DNA from: Megalobrama amblycephala
Lineage: Eukaryota; Chordata; Actinopteri; Cypriniformes; Xenocyprididae
Direction: 5' to 3'
Assembly (NCBI RefSeq): GCF_018812025.1
Contig: NC_063049.1
Location: 38,975,845 to 39,039,844, forward strand
DNA length: 64,000 nucleotides
The notes beneath the pieces are model-generated. The model had not been told where the DNA came from and made no database searches. It was given only the letters and a program-made list of their open reading frames with translations. Below are positions 1 through 16,379 of the stretch, piece by piece. Within the stretch, counting starts at the first letter, position 1, and every line of letters starts with the position of its first letter. A program made the translations under genes and the position numbers.

Positions 1-11
1 CCTGAACCCAA

Positions 12-50
12 AACACACACACAACAACAACACATAACAACACACACCAC
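12..50. repeat. AC-rich simple repeat
   Basis: Imperfect run of CA, CAA and ACA units at the left edge. Low-complexity DNA with no coding value. Confidence 0.7.
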
Positions 51-51
51 T

Positions 52-2722
<2,671 letters not shown>

Positions 2723-2799
2723 GCACGGGTATATTTGTAGCAATAGCCAACAATACACTGTATGGGTCTAAATGATTGATTTTTCTTTATTTTTCTTTA

Positions 2800-3058
2800 A
2801 TTATTGAAAAGTCATTAGGATATTAAGTAAAGATCGTGTTCCATGAAGATATTTTGAAAATGTCCTACTGTAAATATATCAAAAATGTATTTTTGTGAGT
2901 CGATATGCATTGCTAAGGACTTGATTTGGACAACTTTAAAGGCGATTTTCTCAATCTAATTTTCTTCTTAATCTTCTCAATGGAAAGCTTATTTATTTAG
3001 CCTCAATTTCCAAAACATGTACCCTTATGACTGGTTTTGTGGTCCAGGGTCACATATA
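2800..3058. mobile_element. Fragment of a fish DNA-transposon-like repeat
   Basis: The block ends with a terminus of the form ggtccagggtcacatat, preceded by a segment reading ccttatgactggttttgtgg. I recognise both as the end of a very common zebrafish/carp interspersed repeat. The other terminus is not visible, so this is a truncated copy next to the TA tract. Confidence 0.55.
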
Positions 3059-3170
3059 TGAAGTAAAATGGCCTTTTTTCAATGAAAATACTTTTTTTTT
3101 TTTATGCTAATGAGAATGAGTACCAAATGCCTGGTATTTTGTATAAATAGCTACCTCGCCATGTTTAACA

Positions 3171-3172
<2 letters not shown>

Positions 3173-3201
<29 letters not shown>
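3173..3201. repeat. Poly-T tract
   Basis: Uninterrupted run of about 28 T. Confidence 0.9.
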
Positions 3202-3204
3202 CCA

Positions 3205-4380
3205 AAAGGAACAGCACAGACCGCCTCATATTTAATGCTTACATGTCTCACACATGTTGAATAATGCATGAAGCTGCATATGGTGGTTTGATATTGCGTA
3301 TGTGCTGCTCCGACACCAGCATCAGACAAATGAAGGCATCGTAACTACAGTCCATCCTGGCCAGAAAAACACATGGACTGGCTGGGAATGTTATGATCCA
3401 AAAACAGCAAGCACGCCTTGTCCACGCGGACACATTAAACATACGGTATAAAGTACCACCGGTCCCTGCTCAGAGAGCATGTTTACAATCAATACTAATT
3501 CAGCATGGAGGGGGAACAGGGGAAGAGAGACGGATAGAGAGGGAGAGTGAAAGAGTGGAAAGGCGCCGTTGGCAGCGAGCAGGTCTCCAGGCGAGACTTT
3601 CAGCACCATCTGTTTCCTGCTCCTCAGTTCCAGTCTTAAACCCAGTCCTACACAAGTCTAAACCCAGCTGAACCAGCTTAGACAGGGTCTAAACCTGCAC
3701 CCCTTTAAACAGGTTATCAAGACAAACAAATCCCACACAAAACCCCTAAAGTCCAGTTCAGCCTCAGCAGATTTAACATCATCTTCCCCTCCTTCTTTTC
3801 TTACATTTTTGCCTTTATACTTCCTTTCAACCTTTCTTTCCTTCCACATGACCTGTTACCTTCCTTCCTTTTTTCTATTTCTTTTTTCTCCCTTTCTGTC
3901 ATTTCTTAGAATTCTTCAATCCTTCATCCTTCCCTTCTTCATTCTTTGTATTCTTTTTTCATCTTGCATACTTTCTTCCTTCCTTTCCTTCTTGTTAAAA
4001 AGGATTTACTATAAAGGTCCCAAGAGAAAACCTACACAACCAGCTATACTTTTCAGAAATGGGAAAAAAGCCATTTCTATTGCATAATTGTGTGTGTTCT
4101 GGACATAAACCCATTAATAAGCACCAGTGTAGTACCAGAGTCCTCAAACTACAGTGGTCTGCGTGTGTCTCTCTGGCCAGGCCAACACGTGTGAGTGTCT
4201 GTACACAGATGCCATGGTCTGTCTCTTTTAGCAGGAGCAGAGGCTAACCACATCGGGCTAACCAATGTGTTTGTGGCTAGCCAGCAATCCACTGCTATTC
4301 CAGCTCCAAGAGGAGAGAGTGCACACACACATTCACGTATATGTGTTACAAAAACAAATATATAGAAATAAATCTACATT
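3205..4380. other. Non-coding stretch, no gene seen
   Basis: Apart from the polypyrimidine block at 3782-3990 this is mixed-composition DNA. Open frames of 60-90 codons overlap on both strands and show no family motif. No element termini were recognised. Confidence 0.45.
3782..3990. repeat. Polypyrimidine (CTTT/CCTT) low-complexity tract
   Basis: About 200 bases almost entirely C and T on the plus strand, built from CTTT, CCTT and TTCC units. Such mirror-like tracts can form H-DNA; that is inference only. Confidence 0.75.
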
Positions 4381-4381
4381 T

Positions 4382-4564
<183 letters not shown>

Positions 4565-4904
4565 CGCCTGCTTTCAACCGCTCCAGTGTGTATCTGTGTA
4601 AGCGCTCAGTGAAGAGCGTCAAAGATGTCTATTTACAACATGTTTTTGAAACGTTGATCATCGTAGCCAATCACAGACATATCTGTTGAGCGCGTGAACA
4701 CAATGGCCAATCAGAGGTGTTTAAGGTGTTTATTAAATTAATAGTAGAGCCTACAATTAATTCGCCTTCCCTAATTTCATAATGACATCACCACATAACC
4801 ACACTTGCGAGACCAACACGTGCATATGACTCCTCAATGAAACAAAAGTACATCCCATATTAAAATTTTTATTGCAAGGTGATCTATTCACAAATTGTCA
4901 AGAA

Positions 4905-5500
4905 TGCTTGTTATAAAACAGATGCATCATTCTTATTCTGTGTTGTATTAGACAGGTGAGCAACTGTTCGTATACATTCATCGACAGAAAACTAATCATG
5001 TTATACAGCTCAACACAGTAAATCTTATTGTTTAAATCTCGTTTTCTTGATTTACTGTGAGTACCATGCCTAATACCGATCTAGCTTACTGCAGTGTGCA
5101 ACAAGCATCTCATAATAGCCGTTGAGCGAACGCAGAGCAGCACTATAACAAATTTCAACACACTAATGTATCTAATATGATAAACAGTGCTGCGTTACCT
5201 CACATATGCATAACAGGAAGAAGTAGAAGGGGCGTCTGCGGCATAATAAAAGTTCTGTTGCACTCGAGACGTGGTGCGCTCGTCTCTCTGTAGCAATTGC
5301 TCTGCTTAATACTACAGTAACGTATAATCTCATCCATGAACATGATTTCTGCCCGAGTCCCGTCCCGATTCTTTTCCACCGGCTGTAGACGTGAAGACAA
5401 CACCTCCCATCATTCTGAAATCAAGGCGTCATCAAGCTACGCCTTTGTTTTGAATAAGCAAACTCTAGTGGCGAAAATTTACATATTGTGCCTTTAAGCC
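4905..5500 (-). mobile_element. Interspersed repeat family X, copy 1
   Basis: The reverse complement of 5500-5170 matches 36205-36510, and the reverse complement of about 5110-4910 matches about 38380-38570. Shared landmarks include ttcgccactagag near the outer end and a segment around taggcatggta. The outer end reads gtgcctttaa, with a mirrored counterpart at the end of copy 2. It looks like a non-autonomous DNA transposon. The second terminus of this copy is not clear. No family name is assigned. Confidence 0.65.
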
Positions 5501-6105
5501 AAGGCGAAAATTGTATTGTATGTCAGCATTTTGTTTTGTTTCCATAGCACATTAACACGAAATTTAAATGCCACTAATAACAATACAATTACAAATTAAT
5601 AATAATATTACTAAAATCATATAGGCATAATAACAGTCTTTAGGTCCAAACACAGCACAAATCTGTGAAAATCTAAAGCAATGACAACATGTTTAACAAG
5701 AAATATTGATTATTCTCATTAATGCATGGTCCACAAGAGAAATATTAAGCCAGTAAATTACGATAGTTGATATAGGCAACAGTTATCAGCTTATGTTGAG
5801 ATGGATTCATCTCTCGTCTCTATTAGGCTGTTAATGCAGTGACAGATGCCAAAAGCCCGGCCAGTTTTTGCTTTCACTTTCACATGTGGTCATGTAAACG
5901 CATGAACCTGCTTTCCTTTTCATATTTTCATTTACTTGACTTGAGGAACATTCCACAAGTCGACACTCAGAGTTCTATAGAAAAACAAACAACCAACTTC
6001 TGATAGTACTTCCACTGAATGAAACATCCCGTTTCACACATCTCCACCTCTACCGTGTCAAAGTAGCCAATCAGACGTTCTTATTCATTGACACTTGTAT
6101 ATGTG
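5501..6105. other. Non-coding stretch, no gene seen
   Basis: AT-rich DNA without meaningful open frames or recognised repeat ends. Confidence 0.4.
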
Positions 6106-6109
6106 GTTT

Positions 6110-6375
6110 ACAGGGATTCTCCATAGGTGTAATGGTTTTAATACTGTACAAACTGTACATTCTATGCCCCTACACTAACCCTAAACCTACCCATCTCTGA
6201 AAACTTTCTGCATTTTTATTTTGAATTTAAAAAAACACTGTTTAGTATGTTTTTTTTAAGCCATTTGGTTTATGAGAACACAGGAAATGTCCTCATAAAC
6301 CATGTTTACATTGTAATACCCATGTCATTATACACATGTGTCCACATAAACCATATATACAAGAACACACACACA
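6110..6375. mobile_element. Fish interspersed repeat fragment with telomere-like motif
   Basis: Contains the string ctaaccctaaacctaccc, followed by a segment about tcctcataaaccatgttta and a terminal CA-rich patch. I recognise this arrangement from a common cyprinid repeat. The telomere-like hexamers belong to that repeat and do not indicate a chromosome end. Confidence 0.5.
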
Positions 6376-6394
6376 TTCAGAGACTCAGGCCTAC

Positions 6395-6463
6395 CAGAAG
6401 GAATGTGGTTAACTCCAGACGGCTTCAGAAGTTCCAGTGGCTGTTCTTTACTGGGAAGTCCAT
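6395..6463 (-). other. Candidate host exon (69 nt), uncertain
   Basis: On the minus strand a strong acceptor (pyrimidine tract ttctctctctcccgcag at 6464-6480) precedes 69 nt ending at a GTAGG donor at 6390-6394. The middle frame is open across both splice sites and gives a phase-1 symmetric exon of about 23 residues, including the string GLPSKEQPLELLKPSGVNH. The frame with zero phase stops after 12 codons. I do not recognise the protein. The block has ordinary base composition between repeats. It could be a cassette exon or chance. Confidence 0.25.
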
Positions 6464-7171
6464 CTGCGGGAGAGAGAGAAACAATTCCAACTGAGAAATG
6501 CCATGTAGCGCTGAGGATCAGGGAAGCATAAGTCATTAGGATATTGTATTACAGCTCTGAACACAAATCACATATGCAACATATGGAACATTGCCAGAGA
6601 AGACACCATACTTATTCTGAAGCAAATGACTCAGATTGACGTGAACTCACATGTCTTAAAGGTAACAAAACTGTCTCCATTTAATTTCTCAATACATGTT
6701 CCTGGTTTCATTATGCACCACCACCACCAAAAAAAAAAAAAAAAAAAAAAATCTCTTTGCAATCTTTTATCAAAAAATGTAATGTCTTTGTTTTTCACCT
6801 CTAATACAAATTTCATATCAGGTCCCAGATGTTTTCCTCTGCAGTTTCACACAGGGTTTTTTTGGCGTATTTTTTAATATTTCATCAGCTAAAAAATCCA
6901 CACAGAAGCACAAAACCTATTGAACCTGCTGAATATAAACTGCATGTCTATCTCTCACAGCTTCTTTCTTATTTGAATCAATTTAAATCTGCAATCTACC
7001 CTGAAAAAGGTCCACGGCGCACATGAAATGAACACGCAACAGATTTCCTAAAGCAGGATTTATAATTACGTGGAAAGGCAAAACAACATCAGTAGGCACG
7101 ATAACTCTGGGAGAACCAGCTATAAATAGCCTAGATCTCTAAAAGAGGAAGAGAGAGAGAGAAACGCTCAC

Positions 7172-7246
7172 CGCAGGATACATGAGAGCATTAGCATTCA
7201 CAAACACACACAGTAGCACAGGGACCATAAAACCTGCACATCTCAT
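7172..7246 (-). other. Candidate signal-peptide exon, very uncertain
   Basis: The minus strand has ATG at 7246-7244 followed by 25 codons. They read as a short basic start, a hydrophobic core (VPVLLCVFV) and an ANA-type cleavage site, ending at a good donor, GCG followed by GTGAGC, at 7171. It lies about 0.7 kb upstream (minus-strand sense) of the candidate exon at 6395-6463. However, the phases do not join in the open frame of that exon: zero phase gives 12 more codons and a stop. Hydrophobic reads from a CA-rich strand are common by chance. Confidence 0.12.
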
Positions 7247-7502
7247 AATAATAAACCATAACAAAGAGGAAAATGTGCATGCGGGGAATCTCACAAAACC
7301 TTTCAAGAACAAATAAAACATAATTTTTTTTCATTTTGAAATTATTTTCAAGACATTTAAGCATATTCTTCTCAAGCTATCATTACTGTAATGTGAAAAA
7401 AATTATATAAACATTTATACATTTTATACATCATATTGTTTAGATTAATCTGCAAATATATACGTTTTTAGCAATTTTGTGTAAATTAGTTGCCATCAAA
7501 AT

Positions 7503-8938
<1,436 letters not shown>

Positions 8939-8992
<54 letters not shown>
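8939..8992. repeat. (TA)n tract between MITE 1 and MITE 2
   Basis: About 55 bp of pure TA repeat separating two different DNA transposons. Confidence 0.95.
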
Positions 8993-8998
<6 letters not shown>

Positions 8999-9975
8999 TG
9001 GGTATTGACAATTTTCACGATTCGATTCGATTTCGATATCAATATCGATTATTTTGGATGTAGTATTTCAGTTACAGTACATGGCAAATTTTCTAGAGAA
9101 AAAAAATCTTAACTAATGCTGTAAACTACACATATAAGTTGGTACTACTATAATAATATTGAAGGTTAAATGAACTTACTTATATACAAACACTTAAATT
9201 ACACTCAATTATGTTTTTATTATAAATAAAGTTAAGAATTACATGATCATATTTCTAATCCAATTCGGGTTCTTTTTAAATATAAACATTTAAATTGATT
9301 CTGTCATAACTCATTTATTCAAACATGCATTAAATATTGAAGAACATTAAAAATTATAATGAATATGTAATGGTGCATATATTTATCAGAATGCTGCTCT
9401 CTAGAGTTCACTTTTCTAGCTGACTAATGAGTTTATGGTCACTGAATATGTTTTTCTGAGGTAAATGTGACGTTACGTGACATTGTTTACAAGCTGTTTT
9501 ATTGACGTCTTTCCAAGGTTGAAACACTGATTGAGCGATTACACGAGACATGATACGGATTTCAGTAAGTTGTACTGTATATTTTAACATACCTTCAGAT
9601 GTTTATTCATGTTTATTTCGCGCTGTAACTGGTATCTAAGAGGAGGAGAGGATGTTCACATGCGCTCCGTGCTGCCGCTTCTCTTTAACTGAGGCGCTAA
9701 AGCGGTCCGTCAGGTCACATTAAACAGGTCACATTTTATTTTTTGAATCTCATAATAAGATGGAAGTCATTTGAAATCTGTGACTTTGCTTCATATCAAA
9801 AGTAACAAAGCACAAAGATTATTGCGATTTATTGGAGGTGAGGCACTACATATTCTGCTCATTCATCAACTGAAAACAGACTAGACTAATCGATTCTTGG
9901 GATTTAAGAATCAAAATCGGTTCGTAAAAATGAGAAACGATTAAAATCGAGAAATCGATATTTTTTTACCCAGCC

Positions 9976-9978
<3 letters not shown>
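8993..9978. mobile_element. hAT-like non-autonomous transposon (MITE 2)
   Basis: The left end reads ggctgggtattgac; the right end in reverse complement reads tagggctgggtaaaaaa. Both are followed by arms rich in ATCGAT and TTCGAT. Length about 0.98 kb with no long open frame. It is flanked on both sides by TA repeat, so a TSD cannot be called. The termini match the fish hAT-like class with TAGGGCTGGG ends. Confidence 0.8.

Positions 9979-10036
<58 letters not shown>
9979..10036. repeat. (TA)n(CA)n tract
   Basis: TA repeat ending in a short ACACACAC run, directly before the Tc1-like palindrome. Confidence 0.95.
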
Positions 10037-10039
<3 letters not shown>

Positions 10040-10951
10040 GTACAGTCCAAAAGTTTGGAACCACTAAGATTTTTAATGTTTTTAAAAGAAGTTTCGTCTG
10101 CTCACCAAGGTTACATTTATTTAATTAAAAATGCAGTAAAAAACAGTAATATTGTGAAATATTATTACAATTTAAAATGACTGTGTACTATTTAAATATA
10201 TTTGATAAAGTAATTTATTCCTGTGATGCAAAGCTGAATTTTCAGCATCATTACTCCAGTCTTCAGTGTCACATGATCCTTCAGAAATCATTCTAATATG
10301 CTGATTTGCTGCTCAATAAACATTTATGATTATTTTCAATGTTGAAAACAGTTGTGCACTTTTTTTTTTCAGGATTCCTTGATGAATAGAAAGTTCAAAA
10401 GAACAGCATTTATCTGAAATACAAAGCTTCTGTAGCATTATAAACTACCGTTCAAAAGTTTGGGGTCAGTAAGAATTTTTATTTTTATTTTTTTGAAAAG
10501 AAATTAAAGAAATGAATACTTTCATTCAGCAAGGATGCATTAAGTCAACAAAAGTGGCAGTAAAAACATTTATAATGTTACAAAAGATTAGATTTCAGAT
10601 AAACACTGTTCTTTTGAACTTTCTATTCATCAAATAATCCTGAAAAAAAAAATATTGTACACAAATATTTTGTACAATTGTACACATTAAATGTTTCTTG
10701 AGCAGCAGATCAGCATATTAGAATGATTTCTGAAGGATCATGTGACACTGAAGACTGGAGTAATGATGCTGAAAATTCAGCTTTGCCATCACAGGAATAA
10801 ATTACTTTGTAAAATATATTCAAATAGAAAACAGTTATTTTAAATTGTAATAATATTTCACAATATTACTGTTTTTTTACTGTATTTTTAATTAAATAAA
10901 TGTCTTGGTGAGCAGATGAAACTTCTTTTAAAAACATTAAAAATCTTAGTG

Positions 10952-12564
10952 CATGCAACGTCAACTGGCGGCCCGCGGGCCAAATCCGGCCCGCCAGAGA
11001 TTTCCATCCGGCCCCCAGAATAATACTGAATTCAGGAATAGCCTTGTAAGAGGAAAAAAGTTTAGGGCTGGTCCGAATACCATATTTTGAGCTTCGAAGC
11101 TTCGGTAGTAATGAACATCGACTCTTCGGAGAGAGGGGCTGAACATATTTTTCTCTCTAATAAAGGCAGGAATCTGTGTCTGTATGTCCGTTTGCATTTT
11201 TATTATTTCGAGAACCGTTCATCCAATCGACTTCACAAGGCAGTGCAGTGTCGCATTTGGTGCAATATAGATGGACACGCGAGACGCGACACATTCAGAA
11301 TTAATAAACTTTTAGTAAACTACAGTCAGAACAGCGCGAGCGGGAAGCGGCGCACCTCATGCGGGCAGGGCTTATGCTCCGAGAACGGACACTGCACTAG
11401 TGATATAAAACGCACACACACAGGTCTGTTAAATTAAGCAATACTTTTAAGGTAGTCTAATATTTTTCTGACTAACAAATTGGCACAGTAAGGGTAGATT
11501 TAAATAAAGAAAAACGAAATTTAAATAAAGAAAAAACGAAATTTAAATAAAGAAAAAACGAAATTTATATAAACAAAAACGAAATTTAAATAAAGAAAAA
11601 ACGAAATTTAAATAAAGAAAAATGAAATTTAAATAAAGAAAAACGAAATTAAGTTAAATTAAAAACGAGATTAATTTAGATTGATAATAACGGGTAAAAA
11701 TGCTAATACATTTTGTTTCTATTATTGTATTTTCCACAGTGTCAAAGCAACAAAACACAAGCTCAGACATGCACTTCGGTCCATACAAACTCCGCTGTTC
11801 TGAACACTCCCGTTGCTGGAACACACGTCGGTTCTATTTCTAGCATGCACGCGTTTTCCGCGTGGCTCGAGCGCGCCTGAGACGCGTGTCTCAGTGTGCA
11901 AACTCCATCCTGTTAAATATGGGAGCCGAAATAAAAAACAGACACGCCACGCAGCTGAGACGCTCACGCAGCCAGTGTGTCGCCGGCCTTATTCAAGGGG
12001 GGATTGGGAATTGTTTCGCAGGGGGATCCCAGGTGTGCAAAAAATAAAAAATAAAAAATATTCGAATGTCAAATTTTCAAATCGAATACCAACCCACCGA
12101 ACAAATATTTGAATATTCGGGTCCGTTCCATATTTATTTATTTTTAAATCTAACGAAAAAAAAAACCCTTCTGAAAAGTAGCTTGTGCCATAGCCTGCCT
12201 TCAGTCAAGAATGACGATAAACGCGTTGCTCACATTGAACATCTTTTATTGTTTCACGTGCTAATTTTTTCACAAATGTCAAAATTTTCCTTGCCTGGGA
12301 TTAGCGCACAATTGCGTGACAGTGATGGACAGCTTGACAGCCTCACAAATATGAAGCCTAAAATATCGCTATCGCCCCCTGGTGGCTTGCTGCAGTACAG
12401 GTAATATGTAAAAAATAAAATACATTTGGAATTAGAATTAGTATATCAAATAATAACATATTAGGATACAATTCGAATTTTATTTTATATTACGAGTATC
12501 TGGCCCTTACAGTGTCTGCAGAGAAAAATTCTGGCCCTTGGACAAATATAGTTGATGACCCCTG
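10952..12564. mobile_element. hAT-type insertion with perfect 8-bp TSD
   Basis: The duplicated target tcttagtg lies at 10944-10951 and 12565-12572. Removing the insert restores the continuous end of the Tc1-like palindrome. The termini are imperfect: the left begins catgcaacgtcaact, and the right in reverse complement is caggggtcatcaact, followed by a gcggcccgcgggcc-type GC-rich arm. Length 1613 bp. Inside, a further nested piece runs from about 11066 (agggctggtccgaatacc) to about 12130, where a mirrored cgaatattc arm appears. Open frames inside show no transposase motif. Confidence 0.85.
11499..11652. repeat. Minisatellite of about 21 bp inside the hAT insert
   Basis: About seven tandem units of the form aaataaagaaaaaacgaaat with single-base variation. 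The array lies inside the nested hAT segment and so expanded within a transposon. Confidence 0.85.
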
Positions 12565-12619
12565 TCTTAGTGGTTCCAAACTTTTGGACTGTACTGTATA
12601 TATATTTAAATTTAAATAC

Positions 12620-12624
<5 letters not shown>

Positions 12625-12692
<68 letters not shown>
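12625..12692. repeat. (TA)n tract closing the transposon stack
   Basis: About 68 bp of TA repeat immediately right of the Tc1-like palindrome. Confidence 0.95.
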
Positions 12693-12696
<4 letters not shown>

Positions 12697-12824
12697 TTAT
12701 GTATTTAATATATTTATAGTGTTTAGTTTTTATGTATGCTGATAAATAAAACTAATATAGTAAATAAATTATTTAATGTTTTCTTTTACAATTACTGCAT
12801 TATAATAAAAGCAATAAAAATAAC

Positions 12825-13066
12825 CATTTAAATAATGTAACAAAAGATTTATATTTCAAATAAGTGCTGCCATCACAGGAAAAGATTAATGAAAAGACCC
12901 AAATAATATACATTTTAAAATATATTAAAATACAAAACAATCATTTTAAATTGTAAAAATATTTTGCAATATTATAGTTTTTACTGTATTTTTAATCAAA
13001 TAAATTCAGCCTTGGTGAGCATACTTATATCTTACCGACCCCAAACTTTTGAATGGTTGTGTATAT
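12825..13066. mobile_element. Decayed half copy of the Tc1-like palindrome
   Basis: Retains diverged landmarks: a cagccttggtgagca block and a ccgaccccaaacttttgaa end like those of the intact copies. It is older than copies A-C, judging by many substitutions and missing arms. Confidence 0.65.
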
Positions 13067-13069
13067 TTA

Positions 13070-15054
13070 TTATAAATGATTTTAAAATTAAATAAAAAAA
13101 TACAAATTATTGAAATATTAAATTAATTAATTAATTAATTAAAAAATAAATATTTTAACATGTGAAATAAGTCAGACAGCAGGTTTCATGGCATTCTTCT
13201 CAGCTGTAATGAGTTTGCGTATGGCAGCACCGGGAGCAGCCATTAATCTAACAGTAATGAGCTTCAGATGCACTTCACACGAGTGAGCTTCCTGACATAC
13301 TGACCCCAATGTGTCTCACACCTACTCGCTAAAGACAGACAGTGAATCACAGCCTGAGAGAGAGAGACAGGGAGTCGAGATGAAGGAATGCAAAGACTTC
13401 ATAGTGTTTAATTCATTAGACATTCCAGTCACAGTCTCGCCAGCGGCGGCAGGCGGTGACGGGGCTCAGGGTCGTTTCCACGGATCAACAGCGTCGTCGG
13501 TTCCTCTGAAAGTGAGACCGGAGGGCTTTACACGTCAGTTTGCACAGAACACTGCAGAGAGGACAAACAACCGCCTCAGAAAATCTAGAGGGGCTATCCG
13601 AGAGAGATTCAGATTGTGTAGCTGACTAACCCATTTTTCTACCCCAACATCACTTCTGTAGATGCCAAATCTGTCCTCAAACCTGCTCTGGACTGCAGAA
13701 AAACAGGAAAAACATTGCAACGCAAATGACAATCAGATGGTGACACAAATTTTCTCAGTGTTTTCCCAAAGCTTAACAGCGTTTTCAACAGAACTGTGTT
13801 TTTACAGCAGGCTCCAAACCCCTTTAAAATAAAATAAAATAATAATAGAATAATGGATGTGTCTACTTTGGTTTGATGATCAATGTTTACTGATTTCAAT
13901 TCAGACTTCGCCATTAGGGGGAAAAAATAAAATAAAATAAAAAAATCTTAATAAAATAATATAAATGCTGAATAAAATAAAAAGCTTGTTTGTGTGTATG
14001 TCTATTACTGTGGTAATAAATAAATTAATAAAATAAAATGAATGAATCTTTTTGTTGGGCATGTATTGCTGTGGTTTGATGATCAATATAAAAACCAAAA
14101 CAAACCATGGTTGGTCAATTTGCATGTCATCTAGACAGTTTCTTCCCATCTAAGTAGGTTTTTCTTTGTCCAAAATAAGCTGCAAATGGATCAGACTTCA
14201 TGCCTATAATCAAAAGCCTGGATAGTCAAAAGACTGCCAAAATAGAGACGAGAGCCAATCTTCTAAACTCCCAGCCTCAACAACTATCAAGCGATCTACC
14301 TTCATACATCTCGACTTAATCATATCTCTGGATCTCATTGAGTGACAGGACCCGAGCGACCTCATCCATTCATGTAATACACACAGTGACTCAGATAAGA
14401 GCTACACTTATCCCTGTGAATTCAGATCAGAACAGTGCATCAATCATCCTGCTGATAAGAGCTGTTCCAGAGGAACGTGCACGGAATGCTGTGGCCAACC
14501 CGGTATTGAATCGGTAAATGTGAATTTAGGTGGAAAATTTTTCATTCATACATTTTCATTTCAACCCCATAAAAATGAGCCCTCCCACATCACGCTGTTC
14601 CTGTCTGAACGGAACATCGAAACATCCCACCGCTGTTAAGCCAGATGATATGAAAACTATGTTTCTCGGCTGGATAAAGCAAACCAGCTTCTTGCTATGA
14701 AAGTTTTGATGGATGAGGATTGCAATCAAAGTAATGACGATTGCGGTGACGTACAGGAGTCGTACATTAAGCATGTGTGAGTCCGTTATTTTGATGTGCA
14801 AACAAATCATGTATGAACGCTCTTGACGCTCTGATCGCACACTGTATTTATATGCAGACACATTTCAGAACATTCACTTTGTTTTCACACACATTCAGGA
14901 TAACTTTTAGATTTGTCCTGTGTATGTTGCTGTGCACTTTAGTATATACGCAGGTCAAGGTGGTTGGTTTAGGAGGTTTTTTGGCATCTCCATGTGGTCC
15001 TGTTCAGTAACTTGACATATCTAAAATGTAAACAAGCTCTTTGCTGTTGCACAT
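13070..15054. other. Non-coding stretch, no gene seen
   Basis: Mixed AT-rich DNA with runs of AATT and AAAAT. A plus-strand open frame of 104 codons at 13311-13625 has no recognisable domain. No transposon ends were recognised. Confidence 0.4.
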
Positions 15055-16047
15055 CAGTGCTTCCCACAGGTTTGAAATATACTTGCGGTGGTAGCCGGGT
15101 GAAAAATCCTCCTATTACCCACGGCACAAAAATGGTCTACTACATGTGACAAACAAATAATGTGTGATTTTTAACAGTATTTTTATTTATTGAAATTAAT
15201 TTTAATTACATAGCATATTACATTTAATTACATACTAATATTATGCATTATTATGCATTGTAAATTATGCAAAATTACAGCATTTAAATGGTTCACCTTT
15301 TCGTATGTTCTCCTTGCTGTCATACAGTGTCTCTCTCAGTGAATGGGACAGAGATTTTACTAGTAAAATTTATAAAATGAATAATATATGTGTCAAATAA
15401 TGTTCTTAGTCTTTTCTTCCTGTGGGGGAGACTACAATCATTTACTATGAATTAAATGGAAATTAAATTAAATAGAATTTATTGTGTAACCAAAATACCA
15501 ATAATGCCCAAAAGAAAAAGAAAAAACTTAGCGTGTGACTTTTAATTATAAACAAGCCCGAAATACACAGGTACTCTTATTCTGAAATGTCTGTACTATT
15601 GCAGGCTAATCCTTCAGATTCTTACAATTGTCTAAAACATTTTATATAAAGGCCATAAAGTAGACTTTGTAATAATTCATCAACTTGAGTTCATTAGCAA
15701 TCGCTTGGCATAAATCTGCGCTTTTCATTGATTGACAATCACTTTGAGGCAGACTTAAGCGCTTTTGCGCGAGCTTGTAGAACGCGCAACAGCGCCGCCT
15801 AGTGACTTTGCAAAATGCAGCGCCTGTGGGAATGTCAGCGGGAGTAAACAGTTCTGACGCACACATAACGAGCAGGTATGAAACGACTAGTTAATCGATC
15901 GCGGATGGTTTCATTATCTTGCGAGGATATAAAAGTATAAGAGGATAAAAATAATAAAAGCAAAAAATGTGTCTCCAAATATACTTGGGCGGCCGTTATT
16001 ATACATGGGCGGCCCGCCCATGTAAAGTCTATGTGTGGGAAGCACTG
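15055..16047. mobile_element. hAT-like non-autonomous transposon
   Basis: The left end cagtgcttcccaca is mirrored at the right end (tgtgggaagcactg, 16034-16047). Inside, arms with gggcggcc on the right and a diverged gcggtggtagccggg on the left mirror each other. The left flank ttgcacat and right flank cacat share five bases, consistent with an 8-bp TSD that lost three bases. No transposase. Confidence 0.8.
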
Positions 16048-16379
16048 CACATACTATACACTGTGAATTCTGAAACTTTTTGCTGTGATTTTTTTTTTAT
16101 GGGTGCTTTGGTGTACATAAACGTATGAATTATATGGAATCATATCATCTGGCTATTTGGTGTCCTTTTGGAGTCTGCAATTGTCTTTTTTTTGGAAAGA
16201 CACCTAAATGTACATTGAAAAAAGCTGAAAAATACAGTTTTGTGAAAATCATACTTCAATCTGATGGTTTACTTTGCTGGATATAGGCAATGATGGCAAA
16301 ATGGACGTGTTAAACAAGATAAATGGTGTATGCTTAATTTCACGATACATGAAATATGTATTTTTTTTTAATTACACCT

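Larger units (their letters stand above)
10038..12596. mobile_element. Tc1/mariner-like palindromic element, copy A (interrupted)
   Basis: The left terminus cagtacagtccaaaagtttg is mirrored exactly at 12577-12596. The TIR resembles those of fish Tc1 elements (CAGT..AAAAGTTT..), and TA follows the right end. The body is a large fold-back: the left arm (for example the segment around cactgaagactgg) recurs in inverse orientation in the right arm. A hAT element inserted at 10951 near the right end splits the copy. No transposase is encoded. Confidence 0.85.

Noticed and set aside
6170..6215. Telomere-like ctaaccctaaaccta string
   Set aside because: A single short occurrence inside a recognised interspersed repeat, not a telomeric array.
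13311..13625. 104-codon plus-strand frame
   Set aside because: No domain, no splice context, and composition like the flanks; likely chance.
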